24,607 bases of DNA from JBBKWH01 sp037968855 (GCA_037968855.1 JBBKWH010000054.1:1-24607); one strand, 5' to 3'. Shown: positions 1 through 8,867, numbered from the stretch's first letter. The notes: generated from the sequence alone by a model not told the origin. Program-made: numbers and translations.

Positions 1-103
1 ATACTACTATGATCGTGAAAGCATATTCATCAACGTTATCTGTTTTATAAAAACCCATTGCAAGCGATTTGATATCAGCCACTCAACGGCACCTTTACGA
101 CAT

Positions 104-133
104 AAAAAAACGGATGCCAAAGCATCCGTTTTT
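104..133. terminator. Bidirectional rho-independent terminator after sucD
   Basis: A perfect 7-bp stem, CGGATGC (111-117) and GCATCCG (122-128), with loop CAAA, is flanked by seven A (104-110) and five T (129-133). On the minus strand this is a stem followed by a U-run, 32 nt past the sucD stop, so it ends the suc operon. It could also stop plus-strand transcripts entering from the left. I see no gene in bases 1-103. Confidence 0.9.
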
Positions 134-164
134 AGGGCTAACTGATCAAACAGTCAATCCACGC

Positions 165-1046
165 TTACTTGGTCCAGCCAGTCAACTCACCGAGCGCATG
201 ACCCAGCATGGCAGGGTTATCAACCGTCTTAACACCAGCCGCTTGCAATGCAGCAAACTTCTCGTCTGCCGTGCCTTTACCACCAGAGATAATCGCACCA
301 GCATGGCCCATACGCTTACCCGCAGGTGCAGTCACACCAGCAATGTACGACACCACCGGCTTTGTGACGTGCGCTTTAATGTACTCGGCGGCTTCTTCTT
401 CTGCCGAACCACCGATCTCGCCAACCATAATGATCGCTTCGGTCTGTGGGTCTGCTTGGAACAAGGTCAAGGCATCAATAAAGGTCATACCCGGAATCGG
501 GTCACCACCAATACCGATACAAGTCGATTGGCCAAAGCCTAGATCAGTGGTTTGCTTGACCGCTTCATAGGTCAACGTACCCGAACGCGACACAATACCG
601 ACTTTACCCGGCAAGTGAATGCTACCGGGCATAATGCCGATTTTGCATGCACCCGGCGTGATGATACCAGGGCAGTTTGGCCCGATCATACGCACATCGC
701 CTTTGCGCAAGATGTACTCTTTTACAAACAGCATATCCAGTGTTGGTACGCCTTCGGTGATACACACCACCAGTTCGATACCGGCATCGACCGCTTCTAA
801 GATCGCGTCTTTACACAGCGATGCAGGCACATAGATCACTGATGCCGTTGCACCAGTTTTTTCGACCGCTTCTTTAACGGTATCAAAGACCGGCAGACCC
901 AAATGCTCCGTGCCGCCTTTACCCGGTGTCACACCACCGACCATTTGCGTGCCGTACTCGATGGCTTGCTGGGTGTGCAATGTGCCTTGGCTACCAGTAA
1001 TACCTTGGCAGATGACTTTGGTGTTTTTGTCGATTAATACGCTCAT
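165..1046 (-). CDS. sucD: Succinyl-CoA synthetase, alpha subunit
   Basis: The 293-aa protein is the alpha subunit of succinyl-CoA synthetase (succinate-CoA ligase), which makes ATP or GTP from succinyl-CoA in the cytoplasmic TCA cycle together with SucC. The N-terminal CoA-binding Rossmann domain has GITGSQGTLHT near residues 16-25. The phosphohistidine is His248 in RMGHAGAIISGG, and the GPNCPG segment is near residue 122. Length matches the family (about 290). I chose the ATG at 1046 because AGGAG sits 6 nt upstream and it gives the conserved start MSVLIDKNTK. The ATG at 1049 is only 3 nt from AGGAG, and the reading frame upstream of it overlaps sucC. It lies 10 nt after the sucC stop, so the two are one operon unit. 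Confidence 0.97.
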   Translation of the reverse strand: MSVLIDKNTKVICQGITGSQGTLHTQQAIEYGTQMVGGVTPGKGGTEHLGLPVFDTVKEAVEKTGATASVIYVPASLCKDAILEAVDAGIELVVCITEGVPTLDMLFVKEYILRKGDVRMIGPNCPGIITPGACKIGIMPGSIHLPGKVGIVSRSGTLTYEAVKQTTDLGFGQSTCIGIGGDPIPGMTFIDALTLFQADPQTEAIIMVGEIGGSAEEEAAEYIKAHVTKPVVSYIAGVTAPAGKRMGHAGAIISGGKGTADEKFAALQAAGVKTVDNPAMLGHALGELTGWTK

Positions 1047-1056
1047 CATCTTCTCC

Positions 1057-2232
1057 TTAGGTGTTCTTGGCGTCAGCAGCAACTTTTACAACCAACTCGC
1101 CTGCTTCGTTTAACGAGGCAGCAGGCGTGAGGTTCAAACCAGATTCACGCAGTTTTTGCGCGCCTAGTTCGGCGTTGTTGCCTTCCAAACGCACCACGAC
1201 CGGCACTTTAACGCCAACGTCTTTAACTGCCGCAATGATACCTTCAGCGATCATGTCACAGCGAACGATACCGCCAAAAATATTGACCAATACCGCTTCA
1301 ACTGCCGAGTCAGACAAAATGATTTTGAATGCCTCGGTCACGCGCTCTTTGGTTGCACCGCCGCCCACATCCAAGAAGTTCGCTGGCTGGCCGCCTTTTA
1401 ACTTGATGATATCCATGGTGGCCATGGCCAAGCCTGCGCCATTGACCATACAGCCAATGTTGCCTTCTAGTGCAACGTAGTTGAGTTCCCAATCCGCTGC
1501 TTGACGCTCACGGTCGTCAATCTGGGTCGGATCATCCATCGCTTTAAGATCTGGGTGACGATACAGCGCGTTGGAGTCCAATACCACTTTGGCATCTAGG
1601 CAGAACAAGTCGCCATCTGCTTTGACAACCAGCGGGTTAATTTCCAGCAGGGCCAAGTCTTCTTCAACAAACATTTTGGCAAGTTTTTGGAAGATATCCG
1701 CAAACTGACGGGTTTGCTTGGCATTTAAGCCCAACTCACCAGCGACATTACGCGCTTGAAAGGCTTGTGCGCCAATCAGTGGGTCAATGCTAATTTTCAG
1801 AATTTTTTCTGGGGTCTCGTGTGCCACATCTTCAATGTTCACACCGCCTTCAGTAGAGGCCATAAAGACCACGCGACGGGTTGCACGATCAACCACTGCA
1901 CCCAAGTACAATTCGCGGGCAATATCAACCGGCACATCAACCAAAATTTTGTTGACGGGTTGGCCTTTGGCGTCAGTTTGGAAGGTCACCAAATTGGTAC
2001 CCAGCATGTTTTTGGCAAACTGTTCGACGTCGTCTAAGGTTTTGACCAGCTTCACGCCGCCTGCTTTACCGCGACCGCCTGCATGCACTTGAGCCTTGAC
2101 CACGTAAACGCCGCCTTCGATTTGTTCCGCTGCTGCGCGTGCTTCAGCAGGCGTGCTGGCAACAATACCGGTGGTGACTGGGAGGCCGTATTTGGCAAAC
2201 AATTGCTTGCCTTGATATTCATGCAGATTCAT
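1057..2232 (-). CDS. sucC: Succinyl-CoA synthetase, beta subunit
   Basis: The 391-aa ADP-forming beta subunit carries the ATP-grasp nucleotide-binding fold and pairs with SucD. The start MNLHEYQGKQLFAKYG is the classic family N-terminus. VVKAQVHAGGRGKAGGVK (about residues 44-61) is the ATP-grasp lysine and glycine-rich part. The C-terminal CoA-ligase domain has NGAGLAMATMD and NIFGGIVRCDMIA. Length is close to the usual 388. The gene follows lpd after 70 nt. That gap contains a terminator-like hairpin, so sucCD expression may be set separately from sucAB-lpd by read-through or a further promoter that I could not identify. Confidence 0.97.
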   Translation of the reverse strand: MNLHEYQGKQLFAKYGLPVTTGIVASTPAEARAAAEQIEGGVYVVKAQVHAGGRGKAGGVKLVKTLDDVEQFAKNMLGTNLVTFQTDAKGQPVNKILVDVPVDIARELYLGAVVDRATRRVVFMASTEGGVNIEDVAHETPEKILKISIDPLIGAQAFQARNVAGELGLNAKQTRQFADIFQKLAKMFVEEDLALLEINPLVVKADGDLFCLDAKVVLDSNALYRHPDLKAMDDPTQIDDRERQAADWELNYVALEGNIGCMVNGAGLAMATMDIIKLKGGQPANFLDVGGGATKERVTEAFKIILSDSAVEAVLVNIFGGIVRCDMIAEGIIAAVKDVGVKVPVVVRLEGNNAELGAQKLRESGLNLTPAASLNEAGELVVKVAADAKNT

Positions 2233-2266
2233 GGGGTTTCCTTGTAAATGCCCAATGTGCGTGTTT

Positions 2267-2294
2267 AAAAAAACCGCTGGGGATCACCCAACGG
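2267..2294 (-). terminator. Terminator-like hairpin between lpd and sucC
   Basis: Read on the minus strand, CCGTTGGG (2294-2287) pairs with CCCAGCGG (2281-2274) over 8 bp, with one G-U pair and loop TGATC. Seven T follow (2273-2267). This is a complete intrinsic-terminator layout inside an operon that is normally co-transcribed. It may be a partial terminator that sets the lpd:sucCD ratio. Confidence 0.75.
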
Positions 2295-2302
2295 CTCTTG
2301 TG

Positions 2303-3739
2303 TTATTTGCGTTTGCGTTGAATGGCGTGAATCGCACGTCCATCCACTGCAAGCGCGGCTTCGTGCACCACTTCCGACAAGGTCGGGTGGGCAAAGGTCA
2401 TCAGTTGAAAATCTTCCATGCTGGCCACAAACTCCATGCCGATCATGCCTTGATGCACGATGTCACCGGCCCCTGAGCCAATCACATGCATACCCAGCAG
2501 TCGGTCAGTTTTGGCATCAGCCACGAATTTGACAAAACCAGCAGTTTCGTTAGCAGCAAGCGCACGGCCATTGACCGCAAAGGCAAATTGACCGGTTTTG
2601 ACCTCATGGCCTTGTTCTTTGGCTTGTTCTTCGGACAGACCCACCCATGCCACTTCTGGCGCGGTATAGATCACACCAATGATGGTGTTGTAGTTCACTT
2701 GCGCGGCATGGCCGTTCATGCGTTCAACCGCCATCACACCTTCTTCCATCGCTTTATGCGCCAGCATTGGACCACGAACCAAATCGCCAATCGCATAGAC
2801 ACCCTCAAGCGAGGTCAGGCAGTAATCATTGACCTCAACAAAACCACGTTCGGTCAGCTTAATGCCAGCATCATCCGCAAGCAGTCCTTCTGCGTATGGC
2901 TTACGACCAACACACACGATCAAACGATCAAAGCTAGCCGTTTTGTCTTCGCCGCCTTGGTTGTAGCTGACGTTGACCGCATCGGCAGTCAGTTCAGTAC
3001 CCGTCACTTTGGCCCCAAGCTGAATATCCAAACCCTGCTTTTTCAGCAATTTTTGGGTTTCTTTGGCCAGTCCTTTGTCAATCGATGGCAAGAATGCATC
3101 CATCGCCTCAAAGACCACCACTTCACTGCCCAAACGACGCCAGACCGAACCAAGCTCTAGGCCAATCACACCGCCACCGATCACACCCAAACGCTTGGGT
3201 ACTTCGGCAAACTCAAGTGCGCCAGTTGAGTCGACAATACGATCTTCATCCACAGGTGCGACTGGGATATTGATCGGCACCGAACCAGACGCCAAGATCA
3301 CATTGGTGGCCTGAATATCTTCGGCAGCCGAACCATCAAGCGGGGTAAATTCGACCACTTTGTTGGCTTTTAGCTTGCCTGAGCCTTGCAGCCAGACAAT
3401 ACCATTGCCTTTTAGCAGTGCCGCAACGCCAGAGGTTAAACCATCAACGACTTTGTCTTTGCGCACTTGCATCTGGGCAATATCAATCGTGACATCGCCT
3501 GTGCTAATGCCATGCACAGCCAAATCATGCTGGGTGGCTTCGTAGCGATGCGACGAATCCAACAAGGCTTTGGATGGAATGCAACCCACGTTTAAGCACG
3601 TACCACCCAGCGATGGCTTGCCTTTATGCAGACGCTTTTCGATACAAGCGACCTTCATGCCCAACTGTGCAGCACGAATTGCCGCTTCATAGCCACCCGG
3701 CCCACCACCGATTACCACAAGATCAAATTGCTGGGACAT
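2303..3739 (-). CDS. lpd: Dihydrolipoamide dehydrogenase (E3)
   Basis: The 478-aa FAD enzyme re-oxidises dihydrolipoyl groups on E2, passing electrons to NAD+. The FAD-binding motif is VVIGGGPGGYEAA (8-20). The redox-active disulfide is Cys48/Cys53 in GGTCLNVGCIPSK. The NAD-binding motif is GVIGGGVIGLELG, and the active-site pair is His451/Glu456 in HPTLSE near the C-terminus. A strong GGAGG lies 9 nt before the ATG. Its place between sucB and sucC says it is the E3 of the 2-oxoglutarate dehydrogenase complex, though E3 is often shared with other 2-oxoacid complexes. Both flanking intergenic gaps carry hairpins with U-runs or strong stems. Confidence 0.97.
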   Translation of the reverse strand: MSQQFDLVVIGGGPGGYEAAIRAAQLGMKVACIEKRLHKGKPSLGGTCLNVGCIPSKALLDSSHRYEATQHDLAVHGISTGDVTIDIAQMQVRKDKVVDGLTSGVAALLKGNGIVWLQGSGKLKANKVVEFTPLDGSAAEDIQATNVILASGSVPINIPVAPVDEDRIVDSTGALEFAEVPKRLGVIGGGVIGLELGSVWRRLGSEVVVFEAMDAFLPSIDKGLAKETQKLLKKQGLDIQLGAKVTGTELTADAVNVSYNQGGEDKTASFDRLIVCVGRKPYAEGLLADDAGIKLTERGFVEVNDYCLTSLEGVYAIGDLVRGPMLAHKAMEEGVMAVERMNGHAAQVNYNTIIGVIYTAPEVAWVGLSEEQAKEQGHEVKTGQFAFAVNGRALAANETAGFVKFVADAKTDRLLGMHVIGSGAGDIVHQGMIGMEFVASMEDFQLMTFAHPTLSEVVHEAALAVDGRAIHAIQRKRK

Positions 3740-3768
3740 ACGGAAACATCCTCCTTTTGTCCTGAATC

Positions 3769-3803
3769 AAAAAAAGCCTTCTGCCTTGGATGCAGGACGG
3801 CTT
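3769..3803 (-). terminator. Terminator-like hairpin between sucB and lpd
   Basis: On the minus strand an imperfect stem (AGCC with GGCT outside, TGC with GCA inside, and a mismatch and a bulge between) is followed by seven T (3775-3769). It lies in the 135-nt sucB-lpd gap and may act as a partial terminator or an mRNA-stabilising structure. Confidence 0.6.
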
Positions 3804-3807
3804 GGCG

Positions 3808-3837
3808 ATGCAGTGCAAGGACGTGCTGACACTGCAT
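3808..3837 (-). other. Stem-loop in sucB-lpd gap
   Basis: A perfect 8-bp inverted repeat, ATGCAGTG (3808-3815) and CACTGCAT (3830-3837), with a 14-nt loop. It lies just upstream, in transcription order, of the terminator-like hairpin at 3769-3803. There is no U-run, so an RNA-stability or processing element is as likely as a terminator. Confidence 0.6.
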
Positions 3838-3874
3838 GGCCGTAACACTCCCAAGAATAGGAGCGCAACCCGTA

Positions 3875-5101
3875 TTACAAATCGAGCAACAGCAAGGCTG
3901 GATCTTCGACCAACTCTTTGATGGTCACAAGGAAGCTCACGGCTTCTTTGCCATCAATCAGACGGTTGTCATATGACAAGGCCAAATACATCATCGGCAA
4001 AATCACCACTTGACCATCAACCGCCATCGGACGATCTTGGATTTTGTGCATGCCCAAAATCGCTGTTTGTGGCGGATTTAAGATCGGTGTCGACAGCAAC
4101 GAGCCAAACACGCCGCCATTACTGATGGTAAACGTGCCGCCGGTCATGTCTTCAATACCGAGCTTACCGTCACGGGCTTTTTTGCCGTAATCAATGATGT
4201 TCTTTTCGACTTCGGCCAAATTCATGCGATCTGTGTCACGCAATACCGGCACGACCAACCCACGCTCAGACGACACCGCAACGCCGATATCGTAGTAACC
4301 GTGATAGACAATGTCGGTGCCTTGCAGCGAGGCATTCACGGCAGGGAAGCGTTTCAGCGCTTCGGTCGCAGCCTTCACAAAGAACGACATAAAGCCCAGA
4401 CGCACACCATGACGTTTTTCAAAACGTGCTTGGTAGTCTTTACGCATGTCCATGATGGGCTTCATGTTGACTTCGTTAAAGGTGGTCAACATGGCGGTGT
4501 CTTGGGCAGCAGACAACAGACGCTCGGCCACACGCTGACGCAAACGAGTCATCGGCACGCGTTTTTCGACCCGCTCACCCACCGCTTGCGACAAGGCAGT
4601 GCTTTGCGCAGGCGTTGGTGCAGCAGCAGGTGCAGGTTTTGGTGCAGCTAGATGGTTTTGCACATCTTCTTTGGTCACACGACCGCCACGACCGGTACCA
4701 TCAATACTGGCAGCATCAAGGTTATTTTCGGCAACCGCTTTGCGCACAGCTGGTGACTGATCAGTGTCGGTCGCATCAGCATGGCCGGCCGGACGGGCCA
4801 CAATCGCGGCTGGGCCAGCTTGAGTGCTTTCAGATTGGCTGGTTTCTGCTGTGCCAGTCGCAGCACCGGCTTCAAACTGTGCCAAGACTTGATCAGAGAG
4901 AACCGTTTCGCCTTCTGCACATGCAATGCTAACCAATGTGCCATCAGCAGGTGCCAAGACTTCTAAAACCACTTTATCGGTTTCGATATCGACCAGTACG
5001 TCATCACGGCTGACTGGCTCGCCGACTTTTTTGTGCCATGTTGCAACCGTGCCATCGGCGACGGATTCCGGAAACACCGGTGCTTTAATTTCGGTTGCCA
5101 T
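3875..5101 (-). CDS. sucB: Dihydrolipoyl succinyltransferase (E2o) with His-to-Asn at the catalytic position
   Basis: The 408-aa E2 core of the 2-oxoglutarate dehydrogenase complex moves the succinyl group from lipoate to CoA. The lipoyl domain is residues 1-80, with the lipoylated Lys43 in ETDKVVLEV. The peripheral-subunit-binding domain is about 115-151 (SPAVRKAVAENNL to VQNHL), with Ala/Pro-rich linkers on either side. The acyltransferase domain is about 178-408. The family motif DHRxxDG reads Asp378-Asn379-Arg380...Asp383-Gly384, so the catalytic His (E. coli His375) is Asn (codon AAC at 3967-3965). The other active-site segment, GGTFTISNGGVFGSLLSTPI, is intact. Start is the ATG at 5101: AAGGAG lies 9 nt upstream and the protein begins MATEIKAPVFPES. 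The ATG at 5110 has zero spacing. The start lies one base after the sucA stop. Confidence 0.96.
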   Translation of the reverse strand: MATEIKAPVFPESVADGTVATWHKKVGEPVSRDDVLVDIETDKVVLEVLAPADGTLVSIACAEGETVLSDQVLAQFEAGAATGTAETSQSESTQAGPAAIVARPAGHADATDTDQSPAVRKAVAENNLDAASIDGTGRGGRVTKEDVQNHLAAPKPAPAAAPTPAQSTALSQAVGERVEKRVPMTRLRQRVAERLLSAAQDTAMLTTFNEVNMKPIMDMRKDYQARFEKRHGVRLGFMSFFVKAATEALKRFPAVNASLQGTDIVYHGYYDIGVAVSSERGLVVPVLRDTDRMNLAEVEKNIIDYGKKARDGKLGIEDMTGGTFTISNGGVFGSLLSTPILNPPQTAILGMHKIQDRPMAVDGQVVILPMMYLALSYDNRLIDGKEAVSFLVTIKELVEDPALLLLDL

Positions 5102-5102
5102 A

Positions 5103-7931
5103 TCAGGCATCTCCTTGCTGTTCGGTTGGAATACCCAGTGCAGAAGCGATCAAGGCCGCTTGCTGACGAGCATGCAAATAAGTGGAACCACACGCAGGCG
5201 CAGCAGCAGCCGGACGACCGGCATAGGTCACTGGCACACCGGCATGCACTGCATAGGCAACTGGATAAAGTAAGGGGGCAATAAAGCTCCACGCACCTTG
5301 GTTCTGTGGCTCTTCTTGGCACCAGACCACATGCTTGGTGTTGGGGTAACGCGCCAGCTCTTCTTGAATGCGCGCTTCTGGGTAAGGATACAACTGCTCT
5401 ACCCGTACCAATGCCACATTGTTTAAGCCAAGCTCACGGCGTTTTTCCAGCAAGTCGTAGTAGACCTTGCCACCACACAACACCACACGGTTAATTGCAT
5501 TGGCGTCCATCTCATCCATTTCGGCAATCACCGTTTGGAAGCGACCATCCACCAAGTCCGACATCTCAGACACCGCCAGCTTATGACGCAGCAAGCTTTT
5601 TGGTGACATGATGATCAGTGGCTTACGCAGTGGACGAACCGCTTGGCGACGCATCAGATGGAAAATCTGTGCTGGCGTAGTCGGCGTACACACTTGCATA
5701 TTGGCTTCGGCACATAACTGCAAGAAACGCTCTAAACGTGCTGAAGAGTGCTCTGGCCCTTGACCTTCAAAGCCATGCGGCAATAGTAAAGTCAGACCAC
5801 AGACCCGCTCCCACTTGGTTTCACCCGAGCAGATAAACTGATCAATGACCACCTGTGCGCCGTTGACGAAATCGCCAAACTGCGCTTCCCAAATGATCAA
5901 ACTGTGTGGAATGGTGGTGGCATAGCCATATTCAAAGGCCAACACGGCTTCTTCTGACAGCAACGAGTCATAAATCGCAAAACGCGGCTGATCAGGGCTA
6001 AGATGGGCCAGCGGTACATACATACTGCCATCAGCTTGGTTATACAACTCAGCATGGCGATGCGAGAACGTGCCACGCCCAACATCCTGACCGGTCAAAC
6101 GCACCAGATAGCCATCATCCAGCAAGGTGGCATAAGCCAAGACCTCAGCCGCCCCCCAGTTGAGCGACATCTCGCCGGTTTGCATTTTTAGGCGATCATC
6201 AATGACTTTTTGGACTTGGCGTTGCAGCACAAAGCCATCAGGGAAGGTGGCCAAACGTTGTGCCAGCGCCTTGAGTTTGTCTTCAGGCACACCCGTGGCC
6301 CAATCATCGACCAACTCATGACCCAAGTAAGGCTTCCAATCCACATGCATGGTGTTATTGGGCTGCATGACCAACGAGTTGGCCACATGCTCGCCTTTTT
6401 CGAGCGCGTCGCGATACTCCTCAACCATGGCATCTGCATCGCCACGGGTTAAGAATTGATTAGACACCAGTTTGTCAGCATAAAACGTACGCGTGGTCGG
6501 CAATTTGCTGATCACTTGATACATCATTGGCTGAGTGGCCGATGGCTCATCGGCTTCGTTATGGCCACGGCGGCGATAACAAAACAGATCAATCACGATG
6601 TCTTTTTTGAACTGCATCCGATAATCAAGCGCCACTTGAGTAATGAACAACACCGCTTCGGGGTCATCACCATTGACGTGAAAAATCGGACACTGCACCA
6701 TCTTGGCCACGTCAGTGCAATACTCAGTCGAGCGCGCATCTTCGCGGCGGCTGGTAGTAAAGCCCACTTGGTTGTTGATGATGATATGCATGGTACCGCC
6801 AGTGGTATAGCCGCGTGTTTGCGACATCTGGAAGGTTTCCATCACCACACCTTGACCGGCAAAAGCGGCATCGCCATGCACAATGATCGGCAGCACTTGC
6901 TGGCCGTCATCCTGACGACGAATCTGACGGGCGCGCACCGAGCCTTCAACCACGGGACTGACGATCTCAAGATGCGACGGGTTAAACGCCAGCGCCAAAT
7001 GCACTTCGCCACCCGGTGTCATCACATTAGACGAGAAGCCTTGGTGATACTTCACATCACCAGAGCCTTTTTTATTAAAGGTCTTGCCTTCAAATTCGTT
7101 GAACAAGTCGGCTGGATTTTTACCCAGAATATTGACCAACAAGTTCAGACGGCCACGGTGGGCCATGCCGATGACGACTTCGCGTGTGCCATTGTCGCCC
7201 GCACGCTGAATCATCTCGTTGACCATCGGGATAAAGCTTTCGCCACCCTCTAGGCCAAAGCGCTTGGCACCAACATACTTATTGCCCAGAAATTTTTCGA
7301 GACCTTCAGCCGCGGTTAAACGCTCAAGCAGTCCCAGACGAATCTCTTTAGAGAATGCAGGAATACCGCGTGCACCTTCTAAACGTTGCTGAATCCAGCG
7401 CTTTTCTTTGGTATCGACGATGTGCATATATTCAGCACCAATGGACGCACAATAAATCGCCTCCATCGCACCGATCATCTCGCCTAGCGTGGCTTCAGAC
7501 TTACCAATCGACAAGTTACCGGTCTGGAATACGGTATCAAGGTCTGACTTAGACAAACCGTGCGCCGCCATATCCAAATCAGGCACATGCTCACGCGGGG
7601 CCAGACCTAGCGGATCAAGCTTGGCCTTTTGATGACCGCGGTTGCGATACGCTGCAATCAGCTGTAGCACACCCACTTGACGGCGCTCATGCTCAGTCGA
7701 TACCGAGCTTTGCGGCATGGGCTGCACACGCGTGCTGTTACGCGCCAACAGTAAAAACTGCTCGCGGACATTGCTGTGCGGCTGATCGCCTTTAGGATAT
7801 TGGTCAAAATACTGCGACCACTCTGCCCCCACCGAATCCGGTGCGGTTAGATAGTGTTCGTAGAGTTGCTCGATATAGGCAGCGTTTTCTGCGGACAGTT
7901 CAGTGTCCTGCTGCACATCTACCTCATGCAT
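5103..7931 (-). CDS. sucA: 2-oxoglutarate dehydrogenase E1 component
   Basis: The 942-aa thiamine-diphosphate enzyme decarboxylates 2-oxoglutarate and succinylates the lipoyl group of SucB. The N-terminal E1o segment (AAYIEQLYEHYLTAPDSV) binds the E2 core in this family. RFGLEGGES is near residue 224, GMAHRGRLNLL near 256, HGDAAFAGQG near 352, and the ThDP/Mg segment GDDPEAV near 421. RRRGHNEADEP lies near 454. The start is the ATG at 7931 (MHEVDVQQDTEL), which gives the usual length of about 940. The frame stays open to 8060, but those 43 codons do not look like any E1o N-terminus. A purine-rich GAAGACGAG lies a few bases upstream as a weak ribosome site. It is tightly coupled to sucB. Confidence 0.97.
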   Translation of the reverse strand: MHEVDVQQDTELSAENAAYIEQLYEHYLTAPDSVGAEWSQYFDQYPKGDQPHSNVREQFLLLARNSTRVQPMPQSSVSTEHERRQVGVLQLIAAYRNRGHQKAKLDPLGLAPREHVPDLDMAAHGLSKSDLDTVFQTGNLSIGKSEATLGEMIGAMEAIYCASIGAEYMHIVDTKEKRWIQQRLEGARGIPAFSKEIRLGLLERLTAAEGLEKFLGNKYVGAKRFGLEGGESFIPMVNEMIQRAGDNGTREVVIGMAHRGRLNLLVNILGKNPADLFNEFEGKTFNKKGSGDVKYHQGFSSNVMTPGGEVHLALAFNPSHLEIVSPVVEGSVRARQIRRQDDGQQVLPIIVHGDAAFAGQGVVMETFQMSQTRGYTTGGTMHIIINNQVGFTTSRREDARSTEYCTDVAKMVQCPIFHVNGDDPEAVLFITQVALDYRMQFKKDIVIDLFCYRRRGHNEADEPSATQPMMYQVISKLPTTRTFYADKLVSNQFLTRGDADAMVEEYRDALEKGEHVANSLVMQPNNTMHVDWKPYLGHELVDDWATGVPEDKLKALAQRLATFPDGFVLQRQVQKVIDDRLKMQTGEMSLNWGAAEVLAYATLLDDGYLVRLTGQDVGRGTFSHRHAELYNQADGSMYVPLAHLSPDQPRFAIYDSLLSEEAVLAFEYGYATTIPHSLIIWEAQFGDFVNGAQVVIDQFICSGETKWERVCGLTLLLPHGFEGQGPEHSSARLERFLQLCAEANMQVCTPTTPAQIFHLMRRQAVRPLRKPLIIMSPKSLLRHKLAVSEMSDLVDGRFQTVIAEMDEMDANAINRVVLCGGKVYYDLLEKRRELGLNNVALVRVEQLYPYPEARIQEELARYPNTKHVVWCQEEPQNQGAWSFIAPLLYPVAYAVHAGVPVTYAGRPAAAAPACGSTYLHARQQAALIASALGIPTEQQGDA

Positions 7932-8837
7932 GAGTCTGCTCGTCTTCAAATCGCAAAAATGCAAGCTGCCGGATAAGGCGTGCTTACTCCCACAGGCGTC
8001 ACGGGGTGCATGACCACCTGCTGCCCAAAAAGGGACATATACGGCTAGACCAACCAGCATCTACGGAGATATCCGTCTCTGGTCGTCTCGGCCTGACAGA
8101 AAAGAGACACGGGGCTGATCTGGGCAGACAAGAATCGTGCTTTCTTGCCATGCTCACCCAAACCCACGCATCACGTTTCTACACCGTACCCGCACGCATG
8201 CGGGCATTTTTGCAAATCGAATTGGCTAATCAACGCAACGACATCACAACGTTGATTGGCGAATTGGACTTTTGATCTGTTCTGGGCAGATCAGTCACGA
8301 CATCGCACTTGATGGGTCAAAATGCTATCACGCTACAGACCATGCGCCTGATTTTTTTGCTCAATAGCGATCATTAAGTAAAAAAATATGTCATCCAGAT
8401 TGCTGCGCATTGCTTAGCAATTGCTATGCCTACGCACCTCTTTTGCGCAAAAAAAATAAAAATGAGCTTTTTTTGCTCACATCATGCACAACTTCAACCC
8501 AACTGATCCAAAGATGAGCATCGACCTTTATCTCGTCGATCAAAGAAACATGGCTTGTTTGTCGCATCAACCAAATTGATCATACGCAAAACACATCTTC
8601 GTCATTGATGCGCCACTACAGAACATCAACGCACCAAACACAAGCACCATTCTGCTAGAACGCACCAATCAAGAACCACAAAAAAGCCGACTGATCCGTT
8701 GTAGCTGGTTTTGCGACACAATAAAAGTCGACCTTGGTCTGAATCATGATGAAAATTGCACATTTTCTTACCGCTGCTCACCACCATACGCCAACAGATC
8801 AGCACATTGGCCAAAAAAACTTGATACGAGCAGGCAC
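7932..8837 (-). other. Long non-coding stretch upstream of sucA, rich in small inverted repeats
   Basis: About 900 nt with no convincing gene. Visible structures are ACGGA/TCCGT (8062-8075), CCCGCA-CGCA-TGCGGG (8189-8204) followed on the plus strand by CATTTTT, AATCAACG/CGTTGATT (8228-8257), TGATCTG/CAGATCA (8273-8293) and TGAGC/GCTCA around a T7 loop near 8464-8480. It must hold the sucA promoter, because sdhB is closed by a terminator at its far end, but I could not pick a confident -35/-10 pair. Short open frames here (8006-8275 plus, 8626-8871 minus) show no recognisable protein. Confidence 0.6.
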
Positions 8838-8867
8838 AAAAAAGCCACCAAGACGGTGGCTTTTTTT
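8838..8867. terminator. Bidirectional terminator after sdhB
   Basis: A perfect stem, GCCACC (8844-8849) and GGTGGC (8855-8860), with loop AAGAC, is flanked by six A (8838-8843) and seven T (8861-8867). The outer A/T runs extend the pairing. It ends the sdhCDAB transcript 29 nt past the sdhB stop and separates it from sucA. Confidence 0.92.

Noticed and set aside
6456..7253. A 265-codon open frame on the plus strand across sucA
   Set aside because: It is antisense to a clearly conserved part of sucA and has no recognisable protein character. Similar antisense frames in lpd, sdhA, sucB and gltA were left out for the same reason.
7932..8060. An N-terminal extension of sucA to an upstream ATG at 8060
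   Set aside because: The extra 43 residues are unlike E1o N-termini, and the length from 7931 already fits the family.
8006..8275. An 89-codon plus-strand frame in the sucA upstream gap
   Set aside because: It has no domain, crosses several inverted repeats including a terminator-like stem at 8189-8212, and has no good ribosome site.
8464..8485. TGTGAGC-A7-GCTCA as a possible CRP site upstream of sucA
   Set aside because: The half sites are about 10 bases apart rather than 6, so it does not fit the CRP consensus. A weak hairpin is more likely.
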